Positions 1 to 9,264 of a stretch of DNA of 64,000 nt are shown here, one piece after another. The stretch lies in the NCBI RefSeq assembly GCF_030813005.1, contig NZ_JAUSTU010000001.1, positions 310,001 to 374,000 on the forward strand, read 5' to 3'. The stretch's first letter is position 1. Each line of letters opens with the position of its first letter. The notes under the pieces are model-generated. The model saw only the letters and a list, made by a program, of their open reading frames with translations, ran no database searches and was not told the origin of the DNA. A program made the translations under genes and the position numbers. Origin of the DNA: Robertmurraya andreesenii. GTDB taxonomy: Bacteria > Bacillota > Bacilli > Bacillales > Cytobacillaceae.

Positions 1-1
1 A

Positions 2-91
2 CAAGAGCGACAGGATAGGATTCTCGAATCACTGTCTTTACGTTCACTCGAACAAGAAACGGAGCTTCGGGAGCTTAAAAGAATCAAATAA
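2..91 (+). CDS. C-terminal end of an unidentified protein (partial)
   Basis: An open frame enters from the left edge and stops with TAA at 89-91. The 29 visible residues are rich in Glu, Arg, Leu and Gln with heptad-like leucine spacing, so they probably form a helical or coiled-coil tail. A terminator hairpin directly follows, which supports this being the true 3' end of a gene. Too little is visible to name the family. Confidence 0.55.
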   Translation, partial: QERQDRILESLSLRSLEQETELRELKRIK

Positions 92-98
92 TACGTAA

Positions 99-146
99 GG
101 AAGGGCTGAATCTCTAGAAAAGAGCTTCAGCCTTTCCTACTTTTTG
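99..146 (+). terminator. Rho-independent terminator
   Basis: The arms GGAAGGGCTGAA (99-110) and TTCAGCCTTTCC (125-136) pair with one G-U. The sequence TACTTTTTGG follows. It ends the partial gene at the left edge and lies between convergent genes. Confidence 0.7.
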
Positions 147-173
147 GCTTCTTATTGAAATGTCTCCCTGACT

Positions 174-533
174 TTAGTACCCAACCTCAACTGAGGCCAC
201 AACTATGTACATGAGGTCATTCTTGTCTCCTTTTTCTTCAAGAACAATACCGCTTGTTGTCAGCATTCCACCGTCCATGATTTCAACAGTAACCTTTCCG
301 TAGGGCAAAACTTCCTTGACTGCATCAGTATCAAGCTTTTCCTTGTCACAAGGAACTGCAAGCTTCACATGGACTCTCATATTATCCAAACTATTATCTG
401 GTAGCACAGAGCGAATGCCAGGCATTGAATTAAAGTGAATGGCATTTTTGACTGCTCGTATTGCTGCAGTTGTGATATTTTGACCGTGTACATCAATTCC
501 CATTCCTGTTTCAATGAACATTAATTTTTCCAT
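174..533 (-). CDS. Lin0512 family protein
   Basis: A 119-aa protein beginning MEKLMFIETGMGIDVHGQ. This opening and the following block AAIRAVKNAIHFNSMPGIR are typical of the small conserved Lin0512 family (TIGR02058), whose function is unknown. The reading frame extends 11 codons further upstream, but the start at 533 has an AAAGGAGCTT ribosome binding site (541-550) at good spacing and matches the usual family start. There is no signal peptide or membrane segment, so it is cytoplasmic. It stands alone, convergent with the gene at the left edge. The family call is from recalled conservation, not a search. Confidence 0.8.
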   Translation of the reverse strand: MEKLMFIETGMGIDVHGQNITTAAIRAVKNAIHFNSMPGIRSVLPDNSLDNMRVHVKLAVPCDKEKLDTDAVKEVLPYGKVTVEIMDGGMLTTSGIVLEEKGDKNDLMYIVVASVEVGY

Positions 534-719
534 TATCAATAAGCTCCTTTTTTGAAAATACACCATTATTTTACCTCAAAAACTAGAAGTGTATCTACGA
601 AACAGCTTGCTGTATCGTTATTTTTTGGATAAGAAAAGCCCAATTTGGAAAAATAGGGATGTTACTAGATTTTGGAAGGAGCCAAATGAAGAAAATCTAT
701 TTGAAAAGAGGGAATATCA

Positions 720-1001
720 ATGGAAGCCTTTCCAACGATACATACAAATTTCTGGGATGCAATAATAGCTGTCCCTCTTGTTGTTATTCTTACACAAATA
801 TTCAAGAAAATATTTCCTATTCGAAAGCCCTTTGTTCCTACCCTAGCTAACGGATTGGGACTAGCGATCGGGATATTTTTTGCCCATGAACACAACGTGT
901 GGGCGGGCATATTTATGGGCTTTTTCTACGGAAACGCTGCGGTAGGTGTCTATGCATCATTAAAAACACAAATAACCGCCTACAGAGAATCAAAAAATTA
1001 A
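720..1001 (+). CDS. Small holin-like membrane protein
   Basis: A 93-aa protein with two to three hydrophobic segments (about residues 12-30, 42-56 and 60-80) and a short charged tail. A membrane helix, a VILTQIFKKIF-type stretch, a compact second hairpin and a polar C-terminus resemble A118-type phage holins and related small bacterial membrane proteins. No phage lysis or structural genes are nearby, so a prophage role is not supported. An in-frame stop at 702-704 makes 720 the only reasonable ATG; GAGGG at 708-712 is a modest ribosome binding site. A better ribosome binding site (GGAAGGAG, 676-683) sits before an overlapping ATG at 686 in another frame, which may provide translational coupling. 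Confidence 0.5.
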   Translation: MEAFPTIHTNFWDAIIAVPLVVILTQIFKKIFPIRKPFVPTLANGLGLAIGIFFAHEHNVWAGIFMGFFYGNAAVGVYASLKTQITAYRESKN

Positions 1002-1159
1002 GAGCTGGATTGTATGTGAGTGCTAATCTCCTGGATGGGCAGAAATGCTCCTTAGGAAAATACAAGCTAATACCTAAATAATTTTTCTTCAGTGTGTTAT
1101 TTGCCCAAGAATTAAAAGCATAAACGAATATCTTGCTCTTGAGAAAGAGGAGGGATAGA

Positions 1160-1399
1160 ATGAATACAGAAATGCTTTATTACCCACAAGTTCCAGTGGG
1201 GATGGATGAGGACAGTCGAATTATTGGCAGACCGTTTGGATTTGGCAGACCGTTTGGATTTGGTCGACCCTTCTTCGGTGCTCCATTCTTAGGAGGCGTG
1301 TTGGGTGGCTTAGCCGGTAGTGCCTTGCTTGCTCCATGGGCCTATGGTGGGTTTGGCTACGGATACCCATTTGGGTGGGGATATCCAATGTTTTGGTAA
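1160..1399 (+). CDS. Gly/Phe/Tyr-rich small protein
   Basis: A 79-aa protein. After a polar N-terminus (MNTEMLYYPQVPVGMDEDSR) it is almost entirely Gly, Phe, Pro, Tyr and Trp, with tandem GRPFGF units, a central GGVLGGLAGSALLAPWA hydrophobic patch and a GFGYGYPFGWGYPMFW tail. Small proteins of this kind are common in spore-formers, often in spore coats or envelopes; this role is inferred. The frame is open from 1133, but the strong GAGGAGGG (1147-1154) points to the ATG at 1160. A terminator follows at 1437. Confidence 0.65.
   Translation: MNTEMLYYPQVPVGMDEDSRIIGRPFGFGRPFGFGRPFFGAPFLGGVLGGLAGSALLAPWAYGGFGYGYPFGWGYPMFW
1226..1279 (+). repeat. Tandem 18-bp repeat inside the Gly/Phe-rich gene
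   Basis: Two identical 18-bp units (GGCAGACCGTTTGGATTT at 1226-1243 and 1244-1261) are followed by a degenerate third unit at 1262-1279. They encode the GRPFGF repeats. Perfect identity suggests a recent slippage duplication. Confidence 0.85.
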
Positions 1400-1436
1400 T
1401 GCATATTATTAGAAAAGATACTCTATTCTTAATGTT

Positions 1437-1461
1437 AAACAGCTTATTTAGCTGTTTTTTT
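1437..1461 (+). terminator. Rho-independent terminator
   Basis: AAACAGC and GCTGTTT pair across a 7-nt loop and run into a T tract at 1454-1461. It ends the Gly/Phe-rich gene. Confidence 0.8.
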
Positions 1462-1492
1462 TATTACCCTAAGAATACAAGTATAAAACTCA

Positions 1493-1522
1493 TTGACAAC
1501 AAATACGTAAATAAGCTATGAT
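1493..1522 (+). promoter_or_regulatory. Sigma-A promoter of the peptide transporter operon
   Basis: A consensus TTGACA (1493-1498) and TATGAT (1517-1522) are separated by 18 bp. The start codon of the binding-protein gene lies about 70 bp downstream. Confidence 0.65.
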
Positions 1523-1593
1523 TCACATATCCTATAAAACCAATTAATTTGGTATGAATTGTAAGAATAATATTTAATGAGGGGGAAATAGGA

Positions 1594-3171
1594 TTGAAAC
1601 GCAAATATTTAGGGTTGCTTATAGCTCTAGGAATGATTCTATTTGCAGCTGTGGGCTGCAGCAATAATGACAAGGAATCCAAGGATTCTAATGAAGCAAC
1701 TAAAAGCAACAAGAGCTATGACGATGAAATGAACATTGCTGTTACCGCACAGCCGCCAACGCTCGATTCAGTGATGACGGTTTCTCAGGTGGCATTGGAT
1801 ATAGCCGGAAATATCTACGAAACACTATACACGTTAAACGAAAAATATGAACCTACACCAATGCTTGCGAAATCTGTAGATGTGAGTGATGATGGCAAGA
1901 CTTATACCTTCCATTTAAGAGAGGGTGTCAAATTTCATAACGGCAAGGAAATGGCTTCTGATGATGTTGTAGCATCGATGAATCGTTGGTTGGAAAAATC
2001 CTCCCGTGCGAAATCACTTTTGGGAGGAGCGAAATTTGAAACCCAGGACCCATATACAACGGTTCTTCACTTAGAAAAGCCATCATCAGATGTACTGATT
2101 GCTATGGCATCCCAATCAAATTTCCCAGCTATTATGCCAAAGGAAATTATTGAATCAGCTCCTGCAGAAGGAGTTACAGAATATATTGGTACTGGTCCTT
2201 TCAAATTCAAAGAGTGGAAGCAGGATCAATTTATTCATTTAGTTAAGAATGACGACTATCAAGCCGTCGGTGAAAAGCCAAGCGGTTTTGCAGGAAAGAA
2301 AGAAGCCCTTGTGAACGATGTTTACTATCATTTTGTGACGGACCACTCAACAAGAATCGCGGGGATACAAACTGGTGAATATGATATTGCCGATAACATC
2401 CCAACTGAAAGCTATGAGCAGTTAAGCACCATGGATCACGTAAAAGTTCATACCTTTGAGGGTGGAACACTTACCATGTTCTTCAATGTGAATGAGGGAC
2501 CACTTGCCGATGTGAAATTACGTCAGGCCGTGAACACAGCCTTAAATATGGACGAGATTCTGCTAGCAAGCTTTGTGAATGAGGACCTTTATGAGTTAAA
2601 TCCAAGCTACATGAATCCAAATCAGCCTCAATGGGCAAGTGACGCTGGCAAGAAAGTATATAATCAAGGTGATTTGGAGAAAGCGAAGAAGCTGTTAAAA
2701 GAAGCTGGCTATAATGGAGAAGAAATTACTTTATTAACCACTCAGGATTATGGTGAAATGTATACTGCAACGATCGTTGTTCAAGAACAATTAAGACAAT
2801 TAGGAATGAATGTCAAGGTTGCCAATTACGACTTCCCAACATTCTTAGAGAAGAAAAATGACCGCTCATCATGGGATATTTTTATTACGAGCAATGGTTA
2901 TCAGTTGATTCCACCACAGCTTTTAGCATTAACACCAGATTGGGCAGGTAATGATAACCCACAAATTAAAGCATTAATAGCAGAAATTAGAGAAGCGGAA
3001 ACTCCTGAAGCAGCGAAAGCAAAATGGGATGAACTTCAAGGCTTCCTCTATGAGTACTTGTCATCTACAGTCATTGGTCAATATAAGAGCATCCTTGCGA
3101 CAACTGACAAGCTTGAAGACTTTGAAGTGTTTGAAGCACCAATTATTTGGAATACAAAGGTTGTTAAATAA
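1594..3171 (+). CDS. Peptide ABC transporter substrate-binding lipoprotein (SBP_bac_5 family)
   Basis: A 525-aa extracellular solute receptor of the DppA/OppA/NikA class. A lipoprotein signal peptide ends with AAVGC (Cys22), followed by a Ser/Asn/Lys-rich linker. The mature domain carries class landmarks such as PPTLDSVMT, the DGKTYTFHLREGVKFHNGK signature and the EAGY segment near residue 370. It would capture oligopeptides outside the membrane and deliver them to the permeases encoded downstream. The start is TTG at 1594 with GAGGGGG at 1579-1585. It is the first gene of an importer operon with permeases at 3321 and 4283 and ATPases at 5218 and 6212. The ligand cannot be fixed from sequence; di- or oligopeptide is most likely. 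Confidence 0.9.
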   Translation: MKRKYLGLLIALGMILFAAVGCSNNDKESKDSNEATKSNKSYDDEMNIAVTAQPPTLDSVMTVSQVALDIAGNIYETLYTLNEKYEPTPMLAKSVDVSDDGKTYTFHLREGVKFHNGKEMASDDVVASMNRWLEKSSRAKSLLGGAKFETQDPYTTVLHLEKPSSDVLIAMASQSNFPAIMPKEIIESAPAEGVTEYIGTGPFKFKEWKQDQFIHLVKNDDYQAVGEKPSGFAGKKEALVNDVYYHFVTDHSTRIAGIQTGEYDIADNIPTESYEQLSTMDHVKVHTFEGGTLTMFFNVNEGPLADVKLRQAVNTALNMDEILLASFVNEDLYELNPSYMNPNQPQWASDAGKKVYNQGDLEKAKKLLKEAGYNGEEITLLTTQDYGEMYTATIVVQEQLRQLGMNVKVANYDFPTFLEKKNDRSSWDIFITSNGYQLIPPQLLALTPDWAGNDNPQIKALIAEIREAETPEAAKAKWDELQGFLYEYLSSTVIGQYKSILATTDKLEDFEVFEAPIIWNTKVVK

Positions 3172-3202
3172 AGACATTCGTGTAAAAAGATATCTATTTT
3201 GC

Positions 3203-3237
3203 GAATCCTCCATCTCATGTATTGTGATGGAGGATTC
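3203..3237 (+). promoter_or_regulatory. Intercistronic hairpin without T tract
   Basis: Perfect 11-bp arms GAATCCTCCAT and ATGGAGGATTC enclose a 13-nt loop, with no U-run after them. It lies between the binding-protein gene and the first permease gene. Such hairpins usually protect the abundant upstream mRNA or partly terminate transcription, so the binding protein is made in excess. Confidence 0.6.
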
Positions 3238-3320
3238 AATCTGTCAAGACAGCGTTACTTTTCAGTTGTTCTTGTTCTAATGTATAAAGCCGATCATGCT
3301 CAGAAAAGGAGGGACTTCTT

Positions 3321-4271
3321 TTGATTGGATATATATTGAAACGTGTACTTTCGCTGATCCCTGTTTTATTTGTCGTTTCAGTAGCGATTTTTTTAATTGT
3401 GCATATCACTCCTGGTGAACCGGCAGCAGTCATTCTTGGCTTAGAAGCCACTGAGGACCAGGTCCAGGAATTGCGTGAAGAGATGGGACTTAACCTCCCG
3501 ATTTATGAACAATACTTTAATTGGGTAACAGACGTCATTCATGGGGATTTAGGGAACTCCTACTTCATGAAGGAGCCGGTTACAGAAGCCATTATGAAGC
3601 ATTTGGAGCCGACGCTTTCATTGGCCATCCTAGGAGAAATTGTTGCACTGATACTAGCGATACCAGTAGGAATTATTGCGGCTTATCGTCGTGGCTCGGC
3701 GATCGATCAATCGCTTATGGTTATATCTTTATTGGGAATGGCAGTTCCAAGCTTTTTACTTGGGCTATTGCTCATGCTCCTTGTCGGTGTGCATCTGCAA
3801 TGGCTGCCAGTTGCAGGTTATGAGCCCATTCAGGAGGGGTTATGGGAGCATATTAAATATTTAATTTTGCCGGCCATTTCACTCGGAGCCATACAGGCGG
3901 CACTAGTGGCAAAAATGACACGCTCATCGATGCTAGAGGTATTGAATACGAATTTTATCAAAACGGCAAGATCAAAGGGTGTCAAAGAATATAAAGTTGT
4001 GATTAAGCACGCCCTAAGAAATGCCTTTCTTCCCATTCTTACGGTGATTGGTCAATCCTTTGGAACGCTTGTTACAGGTGCAGTTGTGGTTGAAACAATC
4101 TTCAATCTACCTGGAATTGGCCAGCTCATTATCAATTCCATTGAACGAAGAGATTTTGCTGTGATACAGGGAGTTGTCCTCTTTGTTACATTGGTATATG
4201 TGCTTATTAATTTAATCGTTGATTTACTATATGGTGTCATTGATCCAAGAGTAAGGCTAGAACGGAAGTAG
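3321..4271 (+). CDS. Peptide ABC transporter permease, DppB/OppB type
   Basis: A 316-aa inner-membrane permease with six predicted helices. The first helix and MIGYILKRVLSLIPVLF opening are typical of the DppB class. The EAA-type coupling region around ARSKGVKEYKVVIKHALRNAFLPI contacts the ATPase. TTG at 3321 is the start, preceded by AAAGGAGGG (3305-3313). It pairs with the DppC-type permease 11 bp downstream to form the transmembrane channel for peptide import. Confidence 0.9.
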   Translation: MIGYILKRVLSLIPVLFVVSVAIFLIVHITPGEPAAVILGLEATEDQVQELREEMGLNLPIYEQYFNWVTDVIHGDLGNSYFMKEPVTEAIMKHLEPTLSLAILGEIVALILAIPVGIIAAYRRGSAIDQSLMVISLLGMAVPSFLLGLLLMLLVGVHLQWLPVAGYEPIQEGLWEHIKYLILPAISLGAIQAALVAKMTRSSMLEVLNTNFIKTARSKGVKEYKVVIKHALRNAFLPILTVIGQSFGTLVTGAVVVETIFNLPGIGQLIINSIERRDFAVIQGVVLFVTLVYVLINLIVDLLYGVIDPRVRLERK

Positions 4272-4282
4272 GGAGGGGCTGG

Positions 4283-5212
4283 ATGATGGAAGAATTGAAA
4301 AGAACGGATGAATATCTCACGATAAAGGCGAATCTTAAGAAACAACAACGCCAATTGATCATGAGAAAAATTCGATCCAATAAATTTATGATGCTCGGAA
4401 GTATTATTTTCATCTTTTTAATGATAATTGCTCTCTTTGGCCCTAGCCTGATGTCTTTTGATCCCTATGAAATGAAAGTTACTGAAAGATTAAAAGCACC
4501 TAGCTCCTTACATCTATTAGGTACGGATGAATATGGTCGCGATCTTTTAACCCGAATTGTCTATGGTACTCGTGTATCGATTGGAATCGGTGTAGCGGTT
4601 ACCATCATATCATCATTACTTGGGATGATAATCGGACTTTATGCGAGCTATTACCGAACCCTTGATCATATCTTGATGCGAATTTGTGATGGTTTGATGG
4701 CGATTCCTGGGATTCTTCTTGCTATCGCGCTGATGGCGGCGCTTGGTCCATCAGCAACAAATGTCATCATTGCCCTTTCGATCGTTTTTACACCTAATAT
4801 TGCACGGGTCGTTCGCTCCTCCGCTCTTGTTATTCGGGAGCAGACCTATATAGAAGCGATGCATGCCCAAGGGGCTGGCTCATTTCGCATTATTTGGGGG
4901 CATATTGCACCAAACACCATTTCTCCACTTATTGTGCAGGCAACCTTTGTGTTTGCGGAGACGATTATTTCCGAGGCGGCTCTGAGCTTTCTTGGGGCAG
5001 GGATTCCCGCTCCAGATCCAAGCTGGGGAAATATCCTACAGGCGGGGAAATTAGTCATCTTTAAGGCATGGTGGATGGTTGTTTATCCGGGTTTGTTCAT
5101 TATTATTTCCGTATTAGGATTGAATCTATTGGGGGATGGTCTTCGAGACTATTTTGACCCACATACAACAAGGAAATTCAAAAGACGGAAGAGTAAGAGA
5201 GTAGGAGGTTAA
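4283..5212 (+). CDS. Peptide ABC transporter permease, DppC/OppC type
   Basis: A 309-aa permease. It has an N-terminal cytoplasmic extension, a first helix at about residues 35-55, the class motif HLLGTDEYGRDLLTRIVYGTR, and five further helices. The EAA loop is AMHAQGAGSFRIIWGHIAPN. The ATG at 4283 follows GGGAGGGG. It lies 11 bp after the DppB-type gene and 5 bp before the first ATPase gene, consistent with one transcript and a B-C heterodimer. Confidence 0.9.
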   Translation: MMEELKRTDEYLTIKANLKKQQRQLIMRKIRSNKFMMLGSIIFIFLMIIALFGPSLMSFDPYEMKVTERLKAPSSLHLLGTDEYGRDLLTRIVYGTRVSIGIGVAVTIISSLLGMIIGLYASYYRTLDHILMRICDGLMAIPGILLAIALMAALGPSATNVIIALSIVFTPNIARVVRSSALVIREQTYIEAMHAQGAGSFRIIWGHIAPNTISPLIVQATFVFAETIISEAALSFLGAGIPAPDPSWGNILQAGKLVIFKAWWMVVYPGLFIIISVLGLNLLGDGLRDYFDPHTTRKFKRRKSKRVGG

Positions 5213-5217
5213 TATTC

Positions 5218-6211
<994 letters not shown>

Positions 6212-6231
<20 letters not shown>

Positions 6232-7195
6232 ACCGCTTCTTGATGTTCGAAATTTACAAAAGTTCTTTCCTGTCACTGGTCAGCTTGGACGCATAGGAGG
6301 AGTAAAGGGGCAAGTCAAAGCGGTCAATGATGTCTCGTTTCAGTTGTTTGAAGGAGAGACCTATGGCCTTGTTGGAGAATCGGGCTGTGGGAAGAGTACC
6401 ACAGGAAGAACTCTTCTTCGTTTGACTGAACCGACTGGCGGAAAGACAATCTATAAGAATCAAGATATTTTTCAAGCCTCGAAAAAAGAGCTTCGCAGTC
6501 TGCGCAAGGATTTGCAAATGGTGTTTCAGGATCCATACTCATCGTTGAATCCTCGCAAGCGGATTGGGCAAACGTTAGAGGAGCCTTTAGTGATTCACTC
6601 CCTTGGTTCAAAGGAGGAGCGGAGAGAAAGGGTTTTTGATATCTTGAATAAAGTTGGCCTGGGTGTAGAGCATTATTATCGCTATCCTCACGAGTTTTCT
6701 GGTGGACAAAGACAGCGTCTTGGTCTTGCTAGAGCTCTTGTCATGAATCCAAAGGTCGTTATTTATGATGAACCAGTTTCGGCTCTTGATGTTTCGATTC
6801 AATCCCAGGTTATTAATCTACTAAAAAAGCTGCAGGACGATCTGAAGCTGACATATCTTTTTATTACCCATGATATCAGTGTGGTAAGGCATATTTCCGA
6901 CCGAATTGGGGTTATGTATTTAGGGAAAATTGTGGAGGAGGCTCCGACAGATAGCTTGTTTGCTTCCCCGCTTCACCCTTATACGAAGGCCTTGTTTTCG
7001 GCAGTGCCTGGTGCCAACAGGGAGCATAAAAAGGAACGCATTGTGTTAAAAGGAGAAATTCCATCTCCATTGAATCCACCATCTGGATGCATGTTTCACA
7101 CTCGATGTCCTTTTGCGATGGATATTTGTAAAAAAGAAGTTCCCGTCAAAAAAGAAATGGAGTCGAAGCATTTTGTTGCTTGCCATTTGTATTGA
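6212..7195 (+). CDS. Peptide ABC transporter ATP-binding protein, DppF/OppF type
   Basis: A 327-aa ATPase with Walker A GESGCGKST, signature FSGGQRQRLGLARAL, Walker B VVIYDEPVSALD and the C-terminal extension with CMFHTRCPFAMDICKK. The frame is open from 6152, but the GAGGAGGG site (about 6199-6206) serves the ATG at 6212, giving MAEQANEPLLDVRNLQ. This start overlaps the preceding ATPase gene by 20 nt, indicating translational coupling. It completes the five-gene importer. Confidence 0.9.
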
Positions 7196-7234
7196 TTCGT
7201 TGCGGTAGACGGGAAACATAAGGAGGAGAATAGA

Positions 7235-7627
7235 ATGGCAATCATTAAGAAAAAGGATGGTCAATTCGGAGTTTATAATGAAGCAGGTTACCAGGTAGAA
7301 GGAAGTTTCTCTGCGAACCTAGAAGGACTGAATCCAAAGGAAATGCTTGAAGCTTCGTTGGCGCTTTGCACGACCATCGTTATTCAACGAATGTTCGAGC
7401 GTGACGGAATTGAGTATCAAGAGGGCGATTTTTCCGTTGAGGTCAATGCAATCAAAGCAGGTGATAGTCCATCACGGTTTGAGGAATGCATCATGAAAAT
7501 CACTCTTCCTCCTCATCTTGAGGATTCTTACAAGAACAAGCTTATCGTTTCAGCTGAAAGAGCTTGTACCATTGGTAACACCCTGAGAAAAGGGCTCACA
7601 ATAAGAACAGAGAAAGTGGATAACTAA
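7235..7627 (+). CDS. OsmC family protein
   Basis: A 130-aa cytoplasmic protein of the OsmC/Ohr fold. Cys45 in LALCTTIVIQRMFER and Cys111 in ERACTIGN sit where the thiol peroxidase pair of OsmC/Ohr lies. Family members detoxify organic hydroperoxides; the exact subgroup here is unresolved. AAGGAGGAG precedes the ATG. It lies 39 bp after the peptide transporter operon and may be read with it; a terminator follows directly. Confidence 0.85.
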   Translation: MAIIKKKDGQFGVYNEAGYQVEGSFSANLEGLNPKEMLEASLALCTTIVIQRMFERDGIEYQEGDFSVEVNAIKAGDSPSRFEECIMKITLPPHLEDSYKNKLIVSAERACTIGNTLRKGLTIRTEKVDN

Positions 7628-7635
7628 GTGATTCG

Positions 7636-7668
7636 GCATAGTCCCATAAAAAGGGACTGTGCTTTTTT
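7636..7668 (+). terminator. Rho-independent terminator
   Basis: GCATAGTCCC pairs with GGGACTGTGC across a 7-nt A-rich loop, with TTTTTTGTTTT after it. It ends osmC and probably the transporter operon. Confidence 0.85.
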
Positions 7669-7754
7669 GTTTTATTGAGCTTTGTCACTGAGAATGAAAG
7701 AATAGAAGTGTATAGTTAAGGGGAAAAGTTAGTTTTGATGAAAGTGGTGACATT

Positions 7755-8186
7755 ATGGAAAAAGAAAACCTTTTAAATGAAATTTCTAGAATAATTAGTG
7801 AGAGCCGACTTGGGACGCTGAGCACGATGAGAGGAGATCAACCCTTTTCACGGTATATGATCTTCCGCCATGATGGCTTCAAGTTGTATTGTGTATCCAG
7901 TAAGCAGACCAATAAGGTACGAGATATTGAACACAATGACAAGGTTCATATTTTGCTGGGGTTTGAAGGTGGAGGATTTGGTAAGCCTTATTTGGATATC
8001 AGCGCAACGGCCACTATCCACGATGAAAAGGAATTAAAGGACCGTCTATGGCATGATAATTTTCTCAAATATTTGGAGGGACCGAATGATCCGAACTATA
8101 TTGTAATCGAATGTGAGCCGAAAATCATTCGTCTAATCAATCATCCTGATTTGGACGGTCCTTACACTTTCGATGTAGTATCCTAG
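7755..8186 (+). CDS. Pyridoxamine 5'-phosphate oxidase-fold general stress protein
   Basis: A 143-aa protein of the split-barrel flavin-binding fold. It resembles general stress protein 26 (B. subtilis YdaG): SRLGTLSTMRGDQPFSRYM, a KLYCVSSKQTNKVRDIEHN block and an EPKIIRLINHP end. Family members bind FMN or F420-like cofactors; the substrate is unknown. It is soluble and probably cytoplasmic. A single ATG at 7755 fits, with GTGGTG as a modest ribosome binding site. It is monocistronic. YdaG is sigma-B controlled in B. subtilis, but I could not find a convincing sigma-B promoter here. Confidence 0.8.
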   Translation: MEKENLLNEISRIISESRLGTLSTMRGDQPFSRYMIFRHDGFKLYCVSSKQTNKVRDIEHNDKVHILLGFEGGGFGKPYLDISATATIHDEKELKDRLWHDNFLKYLEGPNDPNYIVIECEPKIIRLINHPDLDGPYTFDVVS

Positions 8187-8317
8187 GGGGGCTAAAACAA
8201 GGGCCTTGGTCTACTAGATAAAAGAGAATCTTGTTCAACGGGTAGCCAATCAGGTTTGTTATAAAATTGTCTTCTTTACACTCGTGATTCATAGGAATAA
8301 AAAAGTCATTAAGAAGT

Positions 8318-8344
8318 ACACTCCCCTCATATGTCGCATAGGAT
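8318..8344 (+). promoter_or_regulatory. Putative sigma-K promoter
   Basis: The -10-like block GCATAGGATGA (CATA at 8337-8340, T at 8344) matches the sigma-K form CATANNNT. AC dinucleotides lie 15-17 bp upstream (8318-8321). The same GTCGCATAGGATGA is found upstream of tgl at 49718, a gene known to be sigma-K dependent in B. subtilis. Confidence 0.6.
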
Positions 8345-8376
8345 GATTTTGTAAATATGTGAAGGGGTTGAATAAT

Positions 8377-8916
8377 ATGTACGATCCTTATCGTTCATTT
8401 CCATACCATTATCAATATCATCCAATGTATGTGAGACAACCTATGTATTGGTTTGACGATGCAAACCGAATTAACATTCTACCGACCACGAATCAGAGCA
8501 ACTACCTAAAGCTAAAGGATAATGGTCCAAATCCATTTGTAGTAAATATTAATACGGCCTCAAGGCAAAACAACAATTATCGAATGGCTTTATGGACTGG
8601 ACATCATTTGCAGGTGACATTAATGAGCCTGAAACCTGGGGAGGATATTGGCTTAGAAATTCATCCTCATCTAGATCAATTCCTCCGTATTGAAAAGGGT
8701 CGAGGGGTTGTTCAAATGGGAAGGAGCAGGGACAATCTAAATTTTGTTAAAAGAGTATCCGATGATTCTGCCATTATGGTCCCTGCTGGAACATGGCATA
8801 ATGTAAGAAATACAGGTAGCTCCCCACTAAAACTCTACTCTATTTATGCTCCACCACAGCATCCATATGGAACAGTCCAGGCTACGAAAGCACAAGCCAT
8901 GGCTACAGGGCACTAG
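8377..8916 (+). CDS. Cupin-domain protein, probably a spore coat component
   Basis: A 179-aa protein. Residues 1-27 are rich in Tyr, Pro and His, as in many coat proteins. Residues 70-165 form a cupin barrel with metal-ligand candidates His96, His98, Gln101 and His141 (IHPHLDQFLRIEKGRG and VPAGTWHNVRNTG). The frame can begin with a GTG at 8359, but GAAGGGG (8361-8367) serves the ATG at 8377. The sigma-K-like promoter just upstream suggests late mother-cell expression. No enzyme activity can be assigned; the metal site looks intact apart from Gln in the usual Glu position. A terminator follows. Confidence 0.75.
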   Translation: MYDPYRSFPYHYQYHPMYVRQPMYWFDDANRINILPTTNQSNYLKLKDNGPNPFVVNINTASRQNNNYRMALWTGHHLQVTLMSLKPGEDIGLEIHPHLDQFLRIEKGRGVVQMGRSRDNLNFVKRVSDDSAIMVPAGTWHNVRNTGSSPLKLYSIYAPPQHPYGTVQATKAQAMATGH

Positions 8917-8936
8917 AATGAATGATGCGCTCCCTA

Positions 8937-8974
8937 AGAAAGATCAAATCCTCGATGATTTGGTCTTTTTGTTT
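8937..8974 (+). terminator. Rho-independent terminator
   Basis: AAGATCAAATC pairs with GATTTGGTCTT across a 6-nt loop and is followed by TTTTTGTTT. It ends the cupin gene. Confidence 0.85.
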
Positions 8975-9121
8975 GCCCCTGAAAAAATGATCCTTAGCAA
9001 GAATCTCAAGGTTTTGGGGTAAGCCCACAGACCATTCATGCTACAATGGAGAATTTTTTTACTTGAGGGGCGCGAGCATTTCCTTTTGGAGAGAAGAGCT
9101 TTATACGTTAGAACGAAAATG

Positions 9122-9150
9122 TGTAAATCCAATAGTTTTTCTTGTATAAT
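9122..9150 (+). promoter_or_regulatory. Promoter of the MFS pump gene
   Basis: TATAAT at 9145-9150 is a perfect -10, with only a weak TGTAAA at 9122-9127 as -35. It would give a leader of about 110 nt before the TTG start. Confidence 0.5.
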
Positions 9151-9161
9151 GTAATTATCAA

Positions 9162-9237
9162 AGATTTTATCTTGCGAAAAGTAACGAAAAGAAATAGTAA
9201 AATCTAGTAAGCACCTTCTATAGCAAGGGTGCTTTTG
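9162..9237 (+). promoter_or_regulatory. Structured leader with attenuator-like hairpin
   Basis: Two hairpins lie in tandem in the pump leader. AGATTTTA (9162-9169) pairs with TAAAATCT (9198-9205). AAGCACC (9209-9215) pairs with GGTGCTT (9228-9234), followed by TTTGT. The second looks like a weak intrinsic terminator 28 bp before the start codon. Leader attenuation is known for several Bacillus drug pumps; here it is inferred from structure only. Confidence 0.55.
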
Positions 9238-9264
9238 TATTGGATGATAAAAGGGGGAACAGTT

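Noticed and set aside
7681..7754. Sigma-B promoter before the general stress protein
   Set aside because: GGGAAA is present at 7721-7726, but no GTTTAA-like -35 lies 12-15 bp upstream.
9171..9206. Leader peptide in the pump leader
   Set aside because: A TTG-started 11-codon frame exists, but there is no ribosome binding site.
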